Shown here: in pieces, positions 16,800 to 26,420 of the stretch
Numbering within the stretch: position 1 is the stretch's first letter
How the letters are laid out: each line of letters opens with the position of its first letter
Assembly: GCF_020023385.1 (NCBI RefSeq)
Contig: NZ_JAIQCL010000013.1
Location: 1 to 64,000 of the forward strand
Source of the DNA: Planococcus circulans
GTDB taxonomy: Bacteria > Bacillota > Bacilli > Bacillales_A > Planococcaceae
Direction of reading: 5' to 3'
Length of the DNA: 64,000 nucleotides
Position numbers and translations under genes: made by a program
Notes under the pieces: model-generated
What the model was told of the DNA's origin: nothing
Database searches by the model: none
The model's input: the letters and a program-made list of their open reading frames with translations, nothing else

Positions 16800-17603
16800 T
16801 CAGATTTCGATGACTTTTATCGTAGAACCGATTTCTTCCTGTGCGGAATCATGGACCCATTCATGCGGAAAATAGCCAAGTGGATTACAGATGCAGTCGA
16901 TGCCTTTGTACTCCTCGTGATACCTGGTGTGGATATGGCCGAAAATCAATTTTTTCACGCCATATTTTTCAGCCAGCTCCCCGACGCCCTTATTTCCCAT
17001 CATGGCATTGAAGAAATCCCAGGCAGGGTCGTTTTTTACTTGGACAAAATGGGCAAACGGCACAAAATGACTGACCAGGATGATGTTCTTTTTCTGATTG
17101 GCCATCAGCCAGTTCTCCAGCTTTTTTAAATACTTCCCGGTGATTGCCGCATCATTCTCCGGCCAATGGGCATGGATTTTGTCCGGCCAAGTAGAATTGT
17201 TGAATTGCCCGGTGGAAAACTGTTCATCTGTAAACTCTTCCATACCGAATGTATAGTCGTACCACCCGCCATCACCGATTACAACCCATTCTTCGTTCAA
17301 GTCGACCGGCCCATTGCCAAGATTGCCACCAAACTGCAGCAGCTGATGATAGGCATCAGCAGCATCCTCGTGATATACATCGTGGTTGCCGTGGACGTAA
17401 AGGACCCGGGTCTTGGAAAGGCTGCTTTGCAGGCGATTTAAAAGAGCCAGACTCTTTTCGGGGCCTGAAGTCATATCACCACTGATGATAAATACATCAG
17501 GTTCATGCCGATCCAGCCATTCCTGCAACAACCCGAAAACATCAGAGCCGGACCTTTTACGGTTCAAACCTTCGTGTATATCAGATAAGATGGCGATCTT
17601 CAT
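16800..17603 (-). CDS. Calcineurin-like metallophosphoesterase
   Basis: A 267-residue metallophosphoesterase. The five family motifs are in order: SDIHEGLN (residues 7-14), SGDMTSGP (about 41), VHGNHDVYHE (about 70), VSHFVPFAH (about 177) and FGHIHTRYH (about 221). These supply the Asp, Asn and His ligands for two metals. No signal peptide is seen, so it acts in the cytoplasm. The substrate cannot be read from sequence; relatives cleave nucleotides, phosphodiesters or phosphoproteins. Confidence 0.87.
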   Translation of the reverse strand: MKIAILSDIHEGLNRKRSGSDVFGLLQEWLDRHEPDVFIISGDMTSGPEKSLALLNRLQSSLSKTRVLYVHGNHDVYHEDAADAYHQLLQFGGNLGNGPVDLNEEWVVIGDGGWYDYTFGMEEFTDEQFSTGQFNNSTWPDKIHAHWPENDAAITGKYLKKLENWLMANQKKNIILVSHFVPFAHFVQVKNDPAWDFFNAMMGNKGVGELAEKYGVKKLIFGHIHTRYHEEYKGIDCICNPLGYFPHEWVHDSAQEEIGSTIKVIEI

Positions 17604-17625
17604 TTGTCATTCCCCCTTCAACCGA

Positions 17626-18168
17626 TTAACGAAAGCGTTTCATCCACTGCTCGAAATTATCAACTACTGTATCCAAGAAAGCTACAGTCGCTTCATCTGT
17701 GATATTCCCTGCTTCATCCATTTTCGTATGAACTGCACCGATATAGACTTCATTGCCGATCAGTACAGGCGATTGCAGCCCTGGCGCAAAAAGGATATCA
17801 CGCAAATGCATCTGGGCTTTGACCGTCCCTAAATTGCCCATGGAAGCCCCCATGATCCATGATGGTTTGCCGATCATCACTTTATCGACACGCGACAGCC
17901 AATCGATGGCATTGCCCAGCACACCCGGAATGGTCGAGTTGTATTCAGGCGTCACCCACAACACAGCATCCGCTTTTTTTACAGTGGTCTTGAAATCCGT
18001 GATTTCCTGCGGCTCATTGTTCTCGATATCCTGGCTGTATAACGGCAAGACGCTTAAATCCAGGATCTTCATCTCAAAACGGCTGCCATAGCGCTTCTGG
18101 ACAAACTCCGCTAATTTTCTGTTGAACGAATCTTTCCGTACGCTTCCTACGATTACTGCAACTTTCAT
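17626..18168 (-). CDS. NADPH-dependent FMN reductase / azoreductase-like
   Basis: A 180-residue flavodoxin-fold oxidoreductase. The phosphate-binding loop is GSVRKDSFNRKL near the N-terminus, and the flavin-contacting loop is TPEYNSTIPGVLGNAIDW (about residues 82-99), with GASMGNLG later. Such enzymes reduce FMN, quinones, azo dyes or chromate with NADPH. The start at 18168 has GAGGAAA 6 bases upstream; the longer frame from 18207 lacks a ribosome site. A 28-base near-perfect palindrome lies about 45 bases upstream and may be its operator. Confidence 0.88.
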   Translation of the reverse strand: MKVAVIVGSVRKDSFNRKLAEFVQKRYGSRFEMKILDLSVLPLYSQDIENNEPQEITDFKTTVKKADAVLWVTPEYNSTIPGVLGNAIDWLSRVDKVMIGKPSWIMGASMGNLGTVKAQMHLRDILFAPGLQSPVLIGNEVYIGAVHTKMDEAGNITDEATVAFLDTVVDNFEQWMKRFR

Positions 18169-18213
18169 ATACTTTTCCTCCTCATTGGCTTTTATAAATA
18201 TCCGCATCAGCCT

Positions 18214-18241
18214 CCAGTATAGACTATTCAGTCAATACTGG
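18214..18241. promoter_or_regulatory. 28-base palindrome upstream of FMN reductase
   Basis: CCAGTAT-A-GACT-ATTC-AGTC-A-ATACTGG pairs along both arms except one A-A position. On the minus strand it contains TATACT, a possible -10, so a bound regulator would block the promoter. It is not followed by a T-run and is unlikely to be a terminator. Confidence 0.45.
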
Positions 18242-18280
18242 CAGAGAAAAAGCATTCCATAATCACGTGTCACTCCCGCG

Positions 18281-19135
18281 TCATTTCTTATTCCGATAAA
18301 GATACATCGTGAGCGGTGCAAAAATAGCCGTCATGATAGCCGAAACCAGCAGAACACCGGCCACTTGCTGCCAGGTTCCCGTTCCATGCATAAATCCACG
18401 GACCGCTGTTGCCAGAATTGAAATGGGGTTGCTGTTTACAAATCCCTGAAGCCACGTGGGAAGCGTATCCGGTTCCACAAAGACATTGCTGATGAAAGTC
18501 AGCGGCATCAAGACAAGGAAACTGATCATCATCAATGATTTTTCCGAACGTACGATTAAACCGAAAGTCGTCCAAATCCATGAAAGGCTGAATGAAAAAA
18601 TCAGCACCAGCACAATGGCAAAGCCGACACCCCATAGACCGCCCTCCGGCCTAAAGCCAAGCATCAATCCAAGTGCAATCATAATAATAGAAGCCATCGA
18701 GTAGCGGATAACATCCACCAGCAAAGCACCGATTAAGGCAGACGGCAGCCAAATCGGCAACGTCCGGAACCTGTCAAAGATGCCTTTTCGTATGTCGTTG
18801 TTCAGATCGATTCCTGTGTACATCGTAATTTGGGCAACAGTCATGACCAGTATGCCCGGCAGAAGAAACTGCAGATAGTCAGTGGTCGAGCCTGCGATGG
18901 CACCCCCGAAAAGATAAGTGAACATCAGCAGGAATATGATCGGAAATACGGTGACATCAAACATCTGTTCAGGAACATGTTTGATGCGCAATAAAGCACG
19001 TGATGCAAATGCCATCGTTGAGGACCAGGCATTCGGCGGCTCGGGCCTTGCACCTGAAGCAATCGCCTGCAGCAGCCGCTCATCGGTTCCTGTATCGGCC
19101 TTCATCGACTCGCGTGTTTGCAGATGGACAGTCAT
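18281..19135 (-). CDS. ABC-2 type exporter permease (DrrB family)
   Basis: A 284-residue integral membrane protein with six predicted hydrophobic segments, of the daunorubicin-resistance DrrB family. The stretch [20 protein letters not shown] and the conserved [19 protein letters not shown] region fit ABC-2 permeases. It forms the membrane half of an exporter with the ATPase encoded just upstream (ATGA overlap). The cargo is unknown; a lipophilic drug or lipid is the usual family guess. The sequence style is actinobacterial-like, which may indicate old transfer. Confidence 0.88.
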   Translation of the reverse strand: MTVHLQTRESMKADTGTDERLLQAIASGARPEPPNAWSSTMAFASRALLRIKHVPEQMFDVTVFPIIFLLMFTYLFGGAIAGSTTDYLQFLLPGILVMTVAQITMYTGIDLNNDIRKGIFDRFRTLPIWLPSALIGALLVDVIRYSMASIIMIALGLMLGFRPEGGLWGVGFAIVLVLIFSFSLSWIWTTFGLIVRSEKSLMMISFLVLMPLTFISNVFVEPDTLPTWLQGFVNSNPISILATAVRGFMHGTGTWQQVAGVLLVSAIMTAIFAPLTMYLYRNKK

Positions 19136-20130
19136 AAGATCTCCTCCCCGGAATCTTGTTGTTGCTCAGCAGACTGGCCTGTCAACGTCAGGAACACTTC
19201 GTCAAGGCTTGGACGTCCCAGTGAAAAATCACTGACTTCAATATGCTGTCGAGCAAATTCGGCCAGTGATTCTGCTACTAGTGCAGAATCATCAGCTTGA
19301 GCTGTCAATGAGGTGGAATCCGCACCTAGGCGAACGGATGCATCCAGCTTTTCTTCAAGTATCGTTCTGGCCCGGTGCTGGTCTTCGGCATGGACAAGTT
19401 GGACATTTAAAGTGCCACGGCCGACCGATGCCTTCAACTCACTGCTGGTACCTTCTGCGATGATTTTGCCGTGATGGATCACGCCGATCTGGTCCGCTAG
19501 CTGATCGGCTTCCTCCAAGTATTGCGTCGTCAGCAAAACCGTCGTCCCCGCACGGACCAGCGCACGGATGATATCCCAGACCTGGTTGCGGCTCCGGGGG
19601 TCGAGTCCGGTAGTCGGTTCATCCAAAAACAGTAAATCCGGTGTCACCACAATACTGGCCGCAATATCGATGCGCCGACGCATCCCACCTGAATAGTTTT
19701 TCACCTGACGTTTTGCCGCATGGTCCAGTCCAAAAGCTTCTAATAATTCAATTGCCCTGACCTTTGCCTGTCTGCGTGTATAGCCCATCAACCGGGCAAT
19801 CAGCATCAGGTTCTCGATACCGGTCAAATCTTCATCGATCGAGGCGTACTGTCCTGTAAGGCTTATGCGCCTCCTGATAGCAGCACTGTCAGAAACCAAA
19901 TCATGGCCAAAAACCCGGGCGCTGCCGGCATCAACCGGAAGCAGTGTTGCCAGCATCCGGATGGTGGTGGTTTTACCGGCTCCGTTCGGGCCAAGAAAGC
20001 CATAGACTGTCCCTTTTTGGATCGCCAGATCGACGCCATCGACCGCGCGCTCTTTGCCAAATACTTTCACCAACCCAGTCGCTTCAATGGCCCAGTCATT
20101 GCTTTGCAGGAACTTTTTGTCTTTCTTCAA
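19132..20130 (-). CDS. ABC exporter ATPase (DrrA family)
   Basis: The ATP-hydrolysing subunit of a DrrAB-type exporter. Walker A is GPNGAGKTT (about residue 47), the signature is YSGGMRRR, and Walker B is [18 protein letters not shown]. The C-terminal DUF4162-like extension ends with the DrrA-type [22 protein letters not shown] lies 6 bases before a TTG at 20130, so that start is preferred over GTG 20139, which has no spaced ribosome site. It overlaps its permease by an ATGA junction. No regulator gene is adjacent. Confidence 0.9.
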   Translation of the reverse strand: MKKDKKFLQSNDWAIEATGLVKVFGKERAVDGVDLAIQKGTVYGFLGPNGAGKTTTIRMLATLLPVDAGSARVFGHDLVSDSAAIRRRISLTGQYASIDEDLTGIENLMLIARLMGYTRRQAKVRAIELLEAFGLDHAAKRQVKNYSGGMRRRIDIAASIVVTPDLLFLDEPTTGLDPRSRNQVWDIIRALVRAGTTVLLTTQYLEEADQLADQIGVIHHGKIIAEGTSSELKASVGRGTLNVQLVHAEDQHRARTILEEKLDASVRLGADSTSLTAQADDSALVAESLAEFARQHIEVSDFSLGRPSLDEVFLTLTGQSAEQQQDSGEEIL

Positions 20131-20139
20131 AATCCTCAC

Positions 20140-20395
20140 CTTCTTCTCTTGATTTAGGGTTACGTTATAGAATGGATTTTAAAGCGATTCCCCAGAAAAA
20201 ATGATTATGTACGAACTGAATGACAGATATGCCTCTCCTCTCCACTCTACTTATTTCGTTTTCCTTTTGCCGCACCTGATTTCATATGACCTATTATACC
20301 AAACATTTGTTCTTATTAATAGTGGGAATAGTCAGTTATTTTTAAGTTAAGGGATTTTCGCAGCACTTCAACTTCTGTTACACAAAGTACCCATA
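20140..20395. other. Intergenic region without gene
   Basis: AT-rich upstream region of the DrrAB-type operon. I see no gene, and no convincing promoter pair or repeat. Confidence 0.5.
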
Positions 20396-20436
20396 ACAAA
20401 AAGGCCAAATGCAAGTATTTTTGCATTTGGCCTTGA
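20396..20436 (-). terminator. Terminator of AfuA-type ABC importer operon
   Basis: A 14-bp perfect stem AAGGCCAAATGCAA with its complement, followed on the minus strand by a T-run. Confidence 0.85.
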
Positions 20437-20448
20437 AGAAATTATTTA

Positions 20449-21519
20449 TTAATTTGGAACGAGCGATTCATTCTGTATCGGGGCATTCTTCAACGAAATA
20501 CCGACAACATCACCTGTATTAAACCGTGAGGCAAAAACCGATTCGTGGATGGTCCACGTCTCTTCCCCGACCTCTACCGTATAATGGATTTCATGGCCCT
20601 GATACTGGACAAAAGACACTACACCCTGCAGGCCATCATTTTCTGCAGACATCAGCAAAAACTGTTCCGGCCGAACAGGATAGATGCCGCTTTTCTTGAA
20701 GCTGTCTGCCACACCGAGGTCCGGCCAGACATTTTTCGGATCGATGGCCGGTACGAATCGGTCATTTTGCCATTGCCCTTTCACCAAATTGCATTTGCCG
20801 ACAAACGTCGCAACGAATTCCGTCTCGGGGCGTGTATAAAGGACTTCCGGGGGCGCTATCTGCTCAATCCTGCCCTGGTTCATGACGACGATCTTATCCG
20901 CGATGGCCAGCGCTTCTCCCTGGTCATGCGTCACAAAAACGATGGAAGCTTCCGTTTCCCGGTGCAGTTTTTGGATTTCCTTGCGCATCTCCATGCGTAG
21001 CTCGACATCCAGCGCACTCAGCGGCTCGTCCATCAGCAGCAGATTCGGTAGCGGCGCAATGGCTCGCGCCAGTGCAACACGCTGCTTTTGGCCGCCTGAG
21101 AGCTCTGACGGGTAACGGTCGGCCAGCGCATCCAAGCCGACCAGCTTCAATACATCCCCGATCCGCTCCTGAAGTTCTTTTTTGCCTTCCTTGATTTTAT
21201 TCGGATGGTAGCTGAGTGGAAATTTGACATGCTCCGCCACTGTCATATGCGGCCACAAGGCGAACGATTGGAACACCATGCCGATATTGCGCTTTTCAGG
21301 TGGCAGCACACGTTTTGTCGATGCCAGAACTTTATCGTCCATTTCGATGGTCCCGTCAGTCGGTCCCATAAAACCCGCCAGCAATTTCAATAAAGTTGTT
21401 TTGCCGCATCCGGAAGGACCCAGCACCGCAATAAACTCACCATCCTCGATTTCCAGGTCGATCGAATGGAGTGCAGTGAACGAACCGTATTTTTTTGATA
21501 CATTATTCACTTTGATCAT
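20449..21519 (-). CDS. ABC importer ATPase (FbpC/PotA-like)
   Basis: A 356-residue importer ATPase. Walker A is GPSGCGKTT, the Q-loop is MVFQSFALWPHM, the signature is LSGGQKQRVALARAI, and Walker B is LLLMDEPLSALD. A C-terminal TOBE-type domain follows from about residue 240. The start at 21519 overlaps the permease stop by ATGA. The set of one ATPase, one double-length permease and an AfuA-type binding protein is used for ferric iron, and also for thiamine, sulfate and 2-aminoethylphosphonate. The substrate is discussed at the binding protein. Confidence 0.87.
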   Translation of the reverse strand: MIKVNNVSKKYGSFTALHSIDLEIEDGEFIAVLGPSGCGKTTLLKLLAGFMGPTDGTIEMDDKVLASTKRVLPPEKRNIGMVFQSFALWPHMTVAEHVKFPLSYHPNKIKEGKKELQERIGDVLKLVGLDALADRYPSELSGGQKQRVALARAIAPLPNLLLMDEPLSALDVELRMEMRKEIQKLHRETEASIVFVTHDQGEALAIADKIVVMNQGRIEQIAPPEVLYTRPETEFVATFVGKCNLVKGQWQNDRFVPAIDPKNVWPDLGVADSFKKSGIYPVRPEQFLLMSAENDGLQGVVSFVQYQGHEIHYTVEVGEETWTIHESVFASRFNTGDVVGISLKNAPIQNESLVPN

Positions 21520-23258
21520 TTGGTTTTCAGCACCTTTCTGTCCCAAAGCTTGCCAAGCAGCATAAACAATCCACCACCGAGCAGAATGCCCAGCACCAAT
21601 ACAGTTGAAAACGCAGTTGAATAGGTGGAATAGCCCGCCTGCTCGTAGCCGAAGATCACAACACCGACCGTTTCAGAGCCGGATGACCACAACAAACTGG
21701 AGACCGTCAATTCAGTGAGCGCCATCAGAAACACCAGCAACGCCCCGCTGAGAATGCCTGGAAACAGCAATGGCAATAAAATCCGCCGCCACTTCACCCA
21801 GCCGACTGCGCCTGAAGTCCTCGCCGCCTCTTCCATGGAAGGGTCTATTTGAAGAAATGCAGTATAGCTCCCTCTGACCTGCAGCACCAGGAAACGTGTG
21901 GCATAAGCGATGAATAAGATCCATACGGTGCCATAAATTCCTGGATTCCATCCAGGAACCGGCTCCAGCCACATAAAGATCATACAAAGCGCAAACACCG
22001 TACCAGGCAGCGCAAACGGAATGGTCATGAAAAGCTCTGCGGCTTTCGTGCTCCAGTCCGGATGTTTAAAGCGCAGATAAGCCATGGCCGTCCCAAGCAC
22101 TAAACACAACAGCATGGTGAAAAAAGCCAACTGCAGGCTATTCGATAATGCCGATAAAGGCTTGGAATCCGTCAAAAAGACGTATTCATAATTCCGCAAC
22201 GATAAATTCTCCAGATTGAAAGGTACGCCGTAAGCCGAGATGAGCGATAAAGCCCCCATCGTGATCAGCGGCATCAAACTCGTTACCAACAGAAAAGTCC
22301 ACAAGGAAATCTCCAACAACTTTTGCTTGCCGGCTGATAAATGGATGCGCGGCGTCGAATCACTTCTATTCGTCTCATTGACGCGGCTGCGGCGCAGCAG
22401 AAACCATTGGAATACCGTCCCGACCAACGCAATGACGCCTAGAATAACAGACAACACAGCCGCCCGCGAAAATGCGGAAGGGCCGAATCCGACAACCTGC
22501 TCGTAAATATAAGTGCTTAAGACCCGGATGTTCGCAGGTGTCCCGAGAAATGCAGGTATCCCGAAGTTATCCAGGTTCGACAGGAACGCAATCAACCCAC
22601 CACTGGCAATGCCGGGCAGCGCCAAGGGCAAAACGACTTTCCATAACGCACGTTTTCTCGAAAGGCCGCTAGTTGCAGCTGCTTCTTCCAGTTCACGCGG
22701 AATTTTCCGGAATACGTTGACGGTAAACAAATACACTAGTGGATAATGCGATATTCCAAGCAGCAGGATAATGCCGCCGATACTGTATAAATTCGGCGCT
22801 TCCAGACTACCCGGCAGCCAGGACAGCATCGCGTTCACCGGACCGGAAGCGCTGAAAAACTGTGTCCAGGCCAACGTTGTAATATAGGAAGGAATGACGA
22901 ATGGCAGGAAGATGAAGAGTTGCATCGCCCTTTTTCCGCTCAGCTGGACATAAGCGACAATCCAGGAAAAGAAGACGCCAAGCGCCAGCGCCAGGATTGT
23001 CGATCCCGCTACGATGACCAAGGTATTCTGCACCGTCTTCCAGGTCGCGGGCTCTCTCAGGATTTCCGTGTAATATTGCAGCGTCACCGCGCCGTCATCT
23101 ACAAAACTCAGAAAGACGAGCCGCAGCACCGGCAGCAGGAAAAACACGAAAATCACCAGCAGACCGATCACTTTATAGATGCTATTTTTTTGAAAAAAGA
23201 GAGAAAAAGAGGAATCCCTCTTCTTTCTCTCTTCAACCATTGGCTGTTTTGCTGTCAT
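21516..23258 (-). CDS. ABC importer double permease (FbpB/ThiP-like)
   Basis: A 580-residue membrane protein made of two fused BPD_transp_1 domains, each with about six membrane segments. There are two EAA-type loops, ELEEAAATSGLSRKRALWKV (first half) and MEEAARTSGAVGWVKWRRI (second half), which dock the ATPase. So one polypeptide replaces the usual permease dimer. GAGGAG lies 8 bases before the ATG at 23258; the longer frame from 23276 contains that ribosome site and was rejected. Confidence 0.9.
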   Translation of the reverse strand: MTAKQPMVEERKKRDSSFSLFFQKNSIYKVIGLLVIFVFFLLPVLRLVFLSFVDDGAVTLQYYTEILREPATWKTVQNTLVIVAGSTILALALGVFFSWIVAYVQLSGKRAMQLFIFLPFVIPSYITTLAWTQFFSASGPVNAMLSWLPGSLEAPNLYSIGGIILLLGISHYPLVYLFTVNVFRKIPRELEEAAATSGLSRKRALWKVVLPLALPGIASGGLIAFLSNLDNFGIPAFLGTPANIRVLSTYIYEQVVGFGPSAFSRAAVLSVILGVIALVGTVFQWFLLRRSRVNETNRSDSTPRIHLSAGKQKLLEISLWTFLLVTSLMPLITMGALSLISAYGVPFNLENLSLRNYEYVFLTDSKPLSALSNSLQLAFFTMLLCLVLGTAMAYLRFKHPDWSTKAAELFMTIPFALPGTVFALCMIFMWLEPVPGWNPGIYGTVWILFIAYATRFLVLQVRGSYTAFLQIDPSMEEAARTSGAVGWVKWRRILLPLLFPGILSGALLVFLMALTELTVSSLLWSSGSETVGVVIFGYEQAGYSTYSTAFSTVLVLGILLGGGLFMLLGKLWDRKVLKTK

Positions 23259-23292
23259 ATCGGTAACTCCTCGCATCGAAATTCAAGTTGAT

Positions 23293-24321
23293 CTATTGTC
23301 CGAAAATCTGTCCGAATTGTGCTTTGTCTTCATCACGTGTTTCCAACAATTCAACTGCTTCTGCATCGAGAATGGTCATCTCATCCAATGTCTTCAGACC
23401 TTCTGGTGCTTCGACCCCTTCACGGATCGGTGTATAGCCCAGCTCAGAAGCTAATTGCTGACCTTCTTCTGAAAGAATGAAATCAACAAACGCTTTCGCT
23501 GCTTCTTCATTTTCAGTATTGGCCATAATGCCTACCGGCTCTGTAATGACCGGGACGCCTTCTTCCGGATAAACCAATTCGACCGGAGAACCGTCACTCT
23601 TAGCGCGTGCCGCCAAATAATCGACGATCATGCCGTAATTCTTTTCGCCTGTCGCCACACTTTCCAGCACAGCTCCATTCCCTTGCGTAATCGTAATATC
23701 ATTGGCACGAAGCGATTCGTAGAATTCCCAGCCGAGGCCGTCCTGGCGAGTCATTACGCCCAGGTTATAGGCGGCTGCACCGGAGTACAATGGACTCGGC
23801 ATGACTGCCTGTCCGCTAGTCGCTTCATCAGTGAGGATGCTCCAGCTGGTCGGAACATCTGTCACTTCATTGGTGTTGACGATTAGGCCTGTTGCCATAA
23901 TTTTGGTGCCAGCATAAGTGCCGTCCGGATCAACAAATGCTTCGTCGATGGCTTCTGCTTCAGGCGATTCGTACGCCAGCAGTAGCTCTTCTGCCTTGAA
24001 ATTCTCGAAAGTCACTGAATCGGCCACCAACAGAACGTCTGCTTGAATATTGCCGCCTTGGTTTTCCGCCTGGATTTTCGAGACGACTTCTTCAGTACCT
24101 GAACGGAAAATGCTGACATCCACTTCTGGATTCTGTTCTTTAAAAGCATCCACCAAAGCCTGTGCATCCGCGTCCGGCTGAGACGTATAGAAATCAAGGG
24201 TACCGGAGACGCCCTCTCCATTTTCTGCAGGTGCCGTTTCCGTCGCGATGTCATCGCCGCCGCATGCCGCTAAAAATGCCGCGAGGCACAATGATGCCGA
24301 ACCAAAAAAGATTTTCTTCAT
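23293..24321 (-). CDS. ABC importer substrate-binding lipoprotein (AfuA/FbpA/PhnS type)
   Basis: A 342-residue lipoprotein with a lipobox LAAC at residues 16-19 (signal MKKIFFGSASLCLAAFLAAC). The mature part matches the iron/phosphonate-type binding family: LDFYTSQPDADAQALVDAFK near the start, then ADVLLVADS, VMPSPLYSGAAAYNLGVM and the C-terminal EEAAKAFVDFILSEEGQQLAS. It is the first gene of a three-gene operon. The Fe-binding Tyr pair of classical FbpA is not obvious, and the promoter has Pho-box-like repeats, so a phosphorus compound is as plausible as iron. Confidence 0.87.
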   Translation of the reverse strand: MKKIFFGSASLCLAAFLAACGGDDIATETAPAENGEGVSGTLDFYTSQPDADAQALVDAFKEQNPEVDVSIFRSGTEEVVSKIQAENQGGNIQADVLLVADSVTFENFKAEELLLAYESPEAEAIDEAFVDPDGTYAGTKIMATGLIVNTNEVTDVPTSWSILTDEATSGQAVMPSPLYSGAAAYNLGVMTRQDGLGWEFYESLRANDITITQGNGAVLESVATGEKNYGMIVDYLAARAKSDGSPVELVYPEEGVPVITEPVGIMANTENEEAAKAFVDFILSEEGQQLASELGYTPIREGVEAPEGLKTLDEMTILDAEAVELLETRDEDKAQFGQIFGQ

Positions 24322-24383
24322 ATCAATTCCCCCTCATTTTTTGTTACGGCCTTTTTGTACTTATTATGTAAAGACTCTCGATA

Positions 24384-24426
24384 AGTATAGAGCTGAATTA
24401 TGAAGCCATTGTTAAGCTGGTATTAA
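24384..24426 (-). promoter_or_regulatory. Pho-box-like repeats and -10 of importer operon
   Basis: On the minus strand TTAATA (24421-24426), TTAACA (24410-24415) and TTCATA (24399-24404) repeat with an exact 11-base period. TATACT (24384-24389) follows 9 bases later as a -10. No normal -35 is present. Bacillus PhoP boxes are TTAACA-like hexamers every 11 bases, placed at about -20 to -60. Confidence 0.45.
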
Positions 24427-24579
24427 GAAATATTATTTCGTGCTGGTAGAGCGCTTTCACTTTATGCGGTACAGTATCCACGTACATTAATTCTTCTAGT
24501 TATTGCCTTATATAGCAACTATAATTTGTCCGGCTGGTGAGGTCAAATATAAGTTGGGGAAATATTTTGACTAGACGAG

Positions 24580-24610
24580 AAAACCGCTCTTTCAAATTTG
24601 AAAGAGCGGC
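24580..24610 (-). terminator. Terminator of TRAP/transketolase operon
   Basis: A fully palindromic 26 bases (CCGCTCTTTCAAA with its complement, 24584-24609) followed by TTTT on the minus strand, 9 bases after the DctM stop. Confidence 0.8.
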
Positions 24611-24617
24611 AAAGGAT

Positions 24618-25886
24618 CTATACCAAAAATAAGGACATGTCTGGAAATAGAATGATAATTGCCAAACTGATTAGCATAACCACAAAGAATGGGATAACAG
24701 CCCTCACCAAGACCGGCATACTCAACCCTGAAATTCCTGATCCCACGAACAAATTAACTCCTAAGGGGGGAGTGATGAATCCAATTGACAGAGTGATAAT
24801 CATCACAATACCAAAATAGATGGGATCCAAACCAATTTCAATTGCAATCGGCAACAATATTGGTGTAAAAATAATCACTGCGGCCGAAGTATCGAGGAAA
24901 CATCCAATCAGCAACAGTAACAGGGTAATCAATAAGACGATTACAAAAGTATTAGAGGAAAGGGCAAGGAATGCGTCGGCCAGAGCTTGCGGAATTCTCT
25001 CCATCGTCAATATTGTTCCAAAAGTATTGGCTGTGCCGATAATAATTAAAATAGCCACGGAACTGACTGCTGCATCGGCAATAATCTTTGGGAAATCCTT
25101 GACCTTAATTTCCTTATGCAGAACCAGCCCTACAAAAGCCGCATATACAACGCCGATTACAGCAGCTTCTGTCGGGGTGAAAATACCCGAGTAAATTCCT
25201 CCCAATATAATGATCGGCACCAACAACGACCATTTCGCACGATTAAGGGCAGCAACCATTTTCTTCACTGTAAAAACTTCATCTGAACCCCTGAAGTTTT
25301 TCTTTTTAGAATAAAAATAGGACCAGACCATTAAAGTAACGCCAATGAAAATGCCGGGTACTATACCAGCCATGAACAAATCGCCAATTGATTGATTCCC
25401 GGATATGCCATACAGTACCATTGGAATACTTGGCGGAATAATAATGCCAAGGGATCCTGCGGTGACAATTAATGCAGTGGCAAATTTCTTATCATAACCT
25501 TGAGCTACCATAGCGGGAATCATGATTCCCCCGACTGCTGCTACAGTTGCGGGCCCTGAACCTGAGATAGCCGCAAAAAACATGCATGTCAGAACCGCCG
25601 CCATTGCAAAGCCTCCTGTAAAACGCCCGACGAATACATTAGCTAAATCAAAGAGTCGTAATGAAATGCCCCCTTTCCCCATTATTTCTCCAGCCAGAAT
25701 AAAAAAAGGAATAGCCATTAAAGCAAAGTTGTCTGTAGACGTCACTAGTCCTTGAACAAGAAATGTGATGGAAATATTGGTGGAGTAAACAGCGGTGATC
25801 AATCCCGCTAAACCAAGAGCTATCCCGATGGGCACGGTGAGGATCATAAATAAAAAGAAACTTCCAAATAACACAAATGCAGTCAT
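24618..25886 (-). CDS. dctM: TRAP transporter large permease DctM
   Basis: The 422-residue large membrane subunit of a tripartite ATP-independent periplasmic-type transporter. About twelve hydrophobic segments are visible. The family core PFFILAGEIMGKGGIS, LTCMFFAAISGSGPATVAAVGGIMIP (two motifs around residues 60-130) and the late FITPPLGVNLFVGSGISG are intact. It drives sodium- or proton-coupled uptake of a carboxylate, sulfonate or similar anion. It overlaps dctQ by ATGA and is the last gene of the operon. Confidence 0.9.
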   Translation of the reverse strand: MTAFVLFGSFFLFMILTVPIGIALGLAGLITAVYSTNISITFLVQGLVTSTDNFALMAIPFFILAGEIMGKGGISLRLFDLANVFVGRFTGGFAMAAVLTCMFFAAISGSGPATVAAVGGIMIPAMVAQGYDKKFATALIVTAGSLGIIIPPSIPMVLYGISGNQSIGDLFMAGIVPGIFIGVTLMVWSYFYSKKKNFRGSDEVFTVKKMVAALNRAKWSLLVPIIILGGIYSGIFTPTEAAVIGVVYAAFVGLVLHKEIKVKDFPKIIADAAVSSVAILIIIGTANTFGTILTMERIPQALADAFLALSSNTFVIVLLITLLLLLIGCFLDTSAAVIIFTPILLPIAIEIGLDPIYFGIVMIITLSIGFITPPLGVNLFVGSGISGLSMPVLVRAVIPFFVVMLISLAIIILFPDMSLFLV

Positions 25887-26383
25887 ATGATTTCCTCCCG
25901 CGACTTATTATCGTTCAACATTCTTAATGCTTTGATTTGATGAAGAGTTTTCTGTAGAAGACGCAGCATCGTCAGAATCATACCGGCCACAGGAGCCGCA
26001 TAAACCCAACCCATTGGCAATTGCAAAGCCGCGGACTCTCTTGTAATTCTCAGCACGATATCAAAACCGAAATAAATGACAACAGCAGAGAAAACAAGGA
26101 ATGAAACATTCGCGATAATTGCCAATATGATTTTCCCTTTTTCCTGAAACAGTTCGGAGAATGCATCTACTCCAAGATGCTTCCCTTTTTTCACTCCATA
26201 ACTAACCCCAATATAAATCATCCAAATAAAGGCGTACCGCGCAATCTCTTCTGACCAGGTCAAAGAACTGCTTAGGACATAACGCATAAACACTTGTCCG
26301 AAAATAACCACTACAGTAAAAGTGCTGAGAGCAATCAGCAAGTACTCCTCAAGATGTTCATCCAACCATTTAATCATCTTCAT
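25883..26383 (-). CDS. dctQ: TRAP transporter small permease DctQ
   Basis: The 166-residue small membrane subunit of the TRAP transporter, with four hydrophobic segments. The family marker FGQVFMRYVLSSSLTWSEEI is present, followed by RYAFIWMIYIGVSYGVKKGKH. AAGGGGTGG precedes the ATG at 26383; the longer frame from 26437 includes that ribosome site and the end of dctP and was rejected. ATGA overlap with dctM. Confidence 0.88.
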   Translation of the reverse strand: MKMIKWLDEHLEEYLLIALSTFTVVVIFGQVFMRYVLSSSLTWSEEIARYAFIWMIYIGVSYGVKKGKHLGVDAFSELFQEKGKIILAIIANVSFLVFSAVVIYFGFDIVLRITRESAALQLPMGWVYAAPVAGMILTMLRLLQKTLHQIKALRMLNDNKSREEII

Positions 26384-26420
26384 CAAATCCACCCCTTGCA
26401 AAATGAGTTGGCTCCCGCCT

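Noticed and set aside
24446..24459. cre-like GTAGAGCGCTTTCA upstream of the AfuA-type importer
   Set aside because: Only 12 of 14 positions match and it lies far upstream of the predicted promoter.
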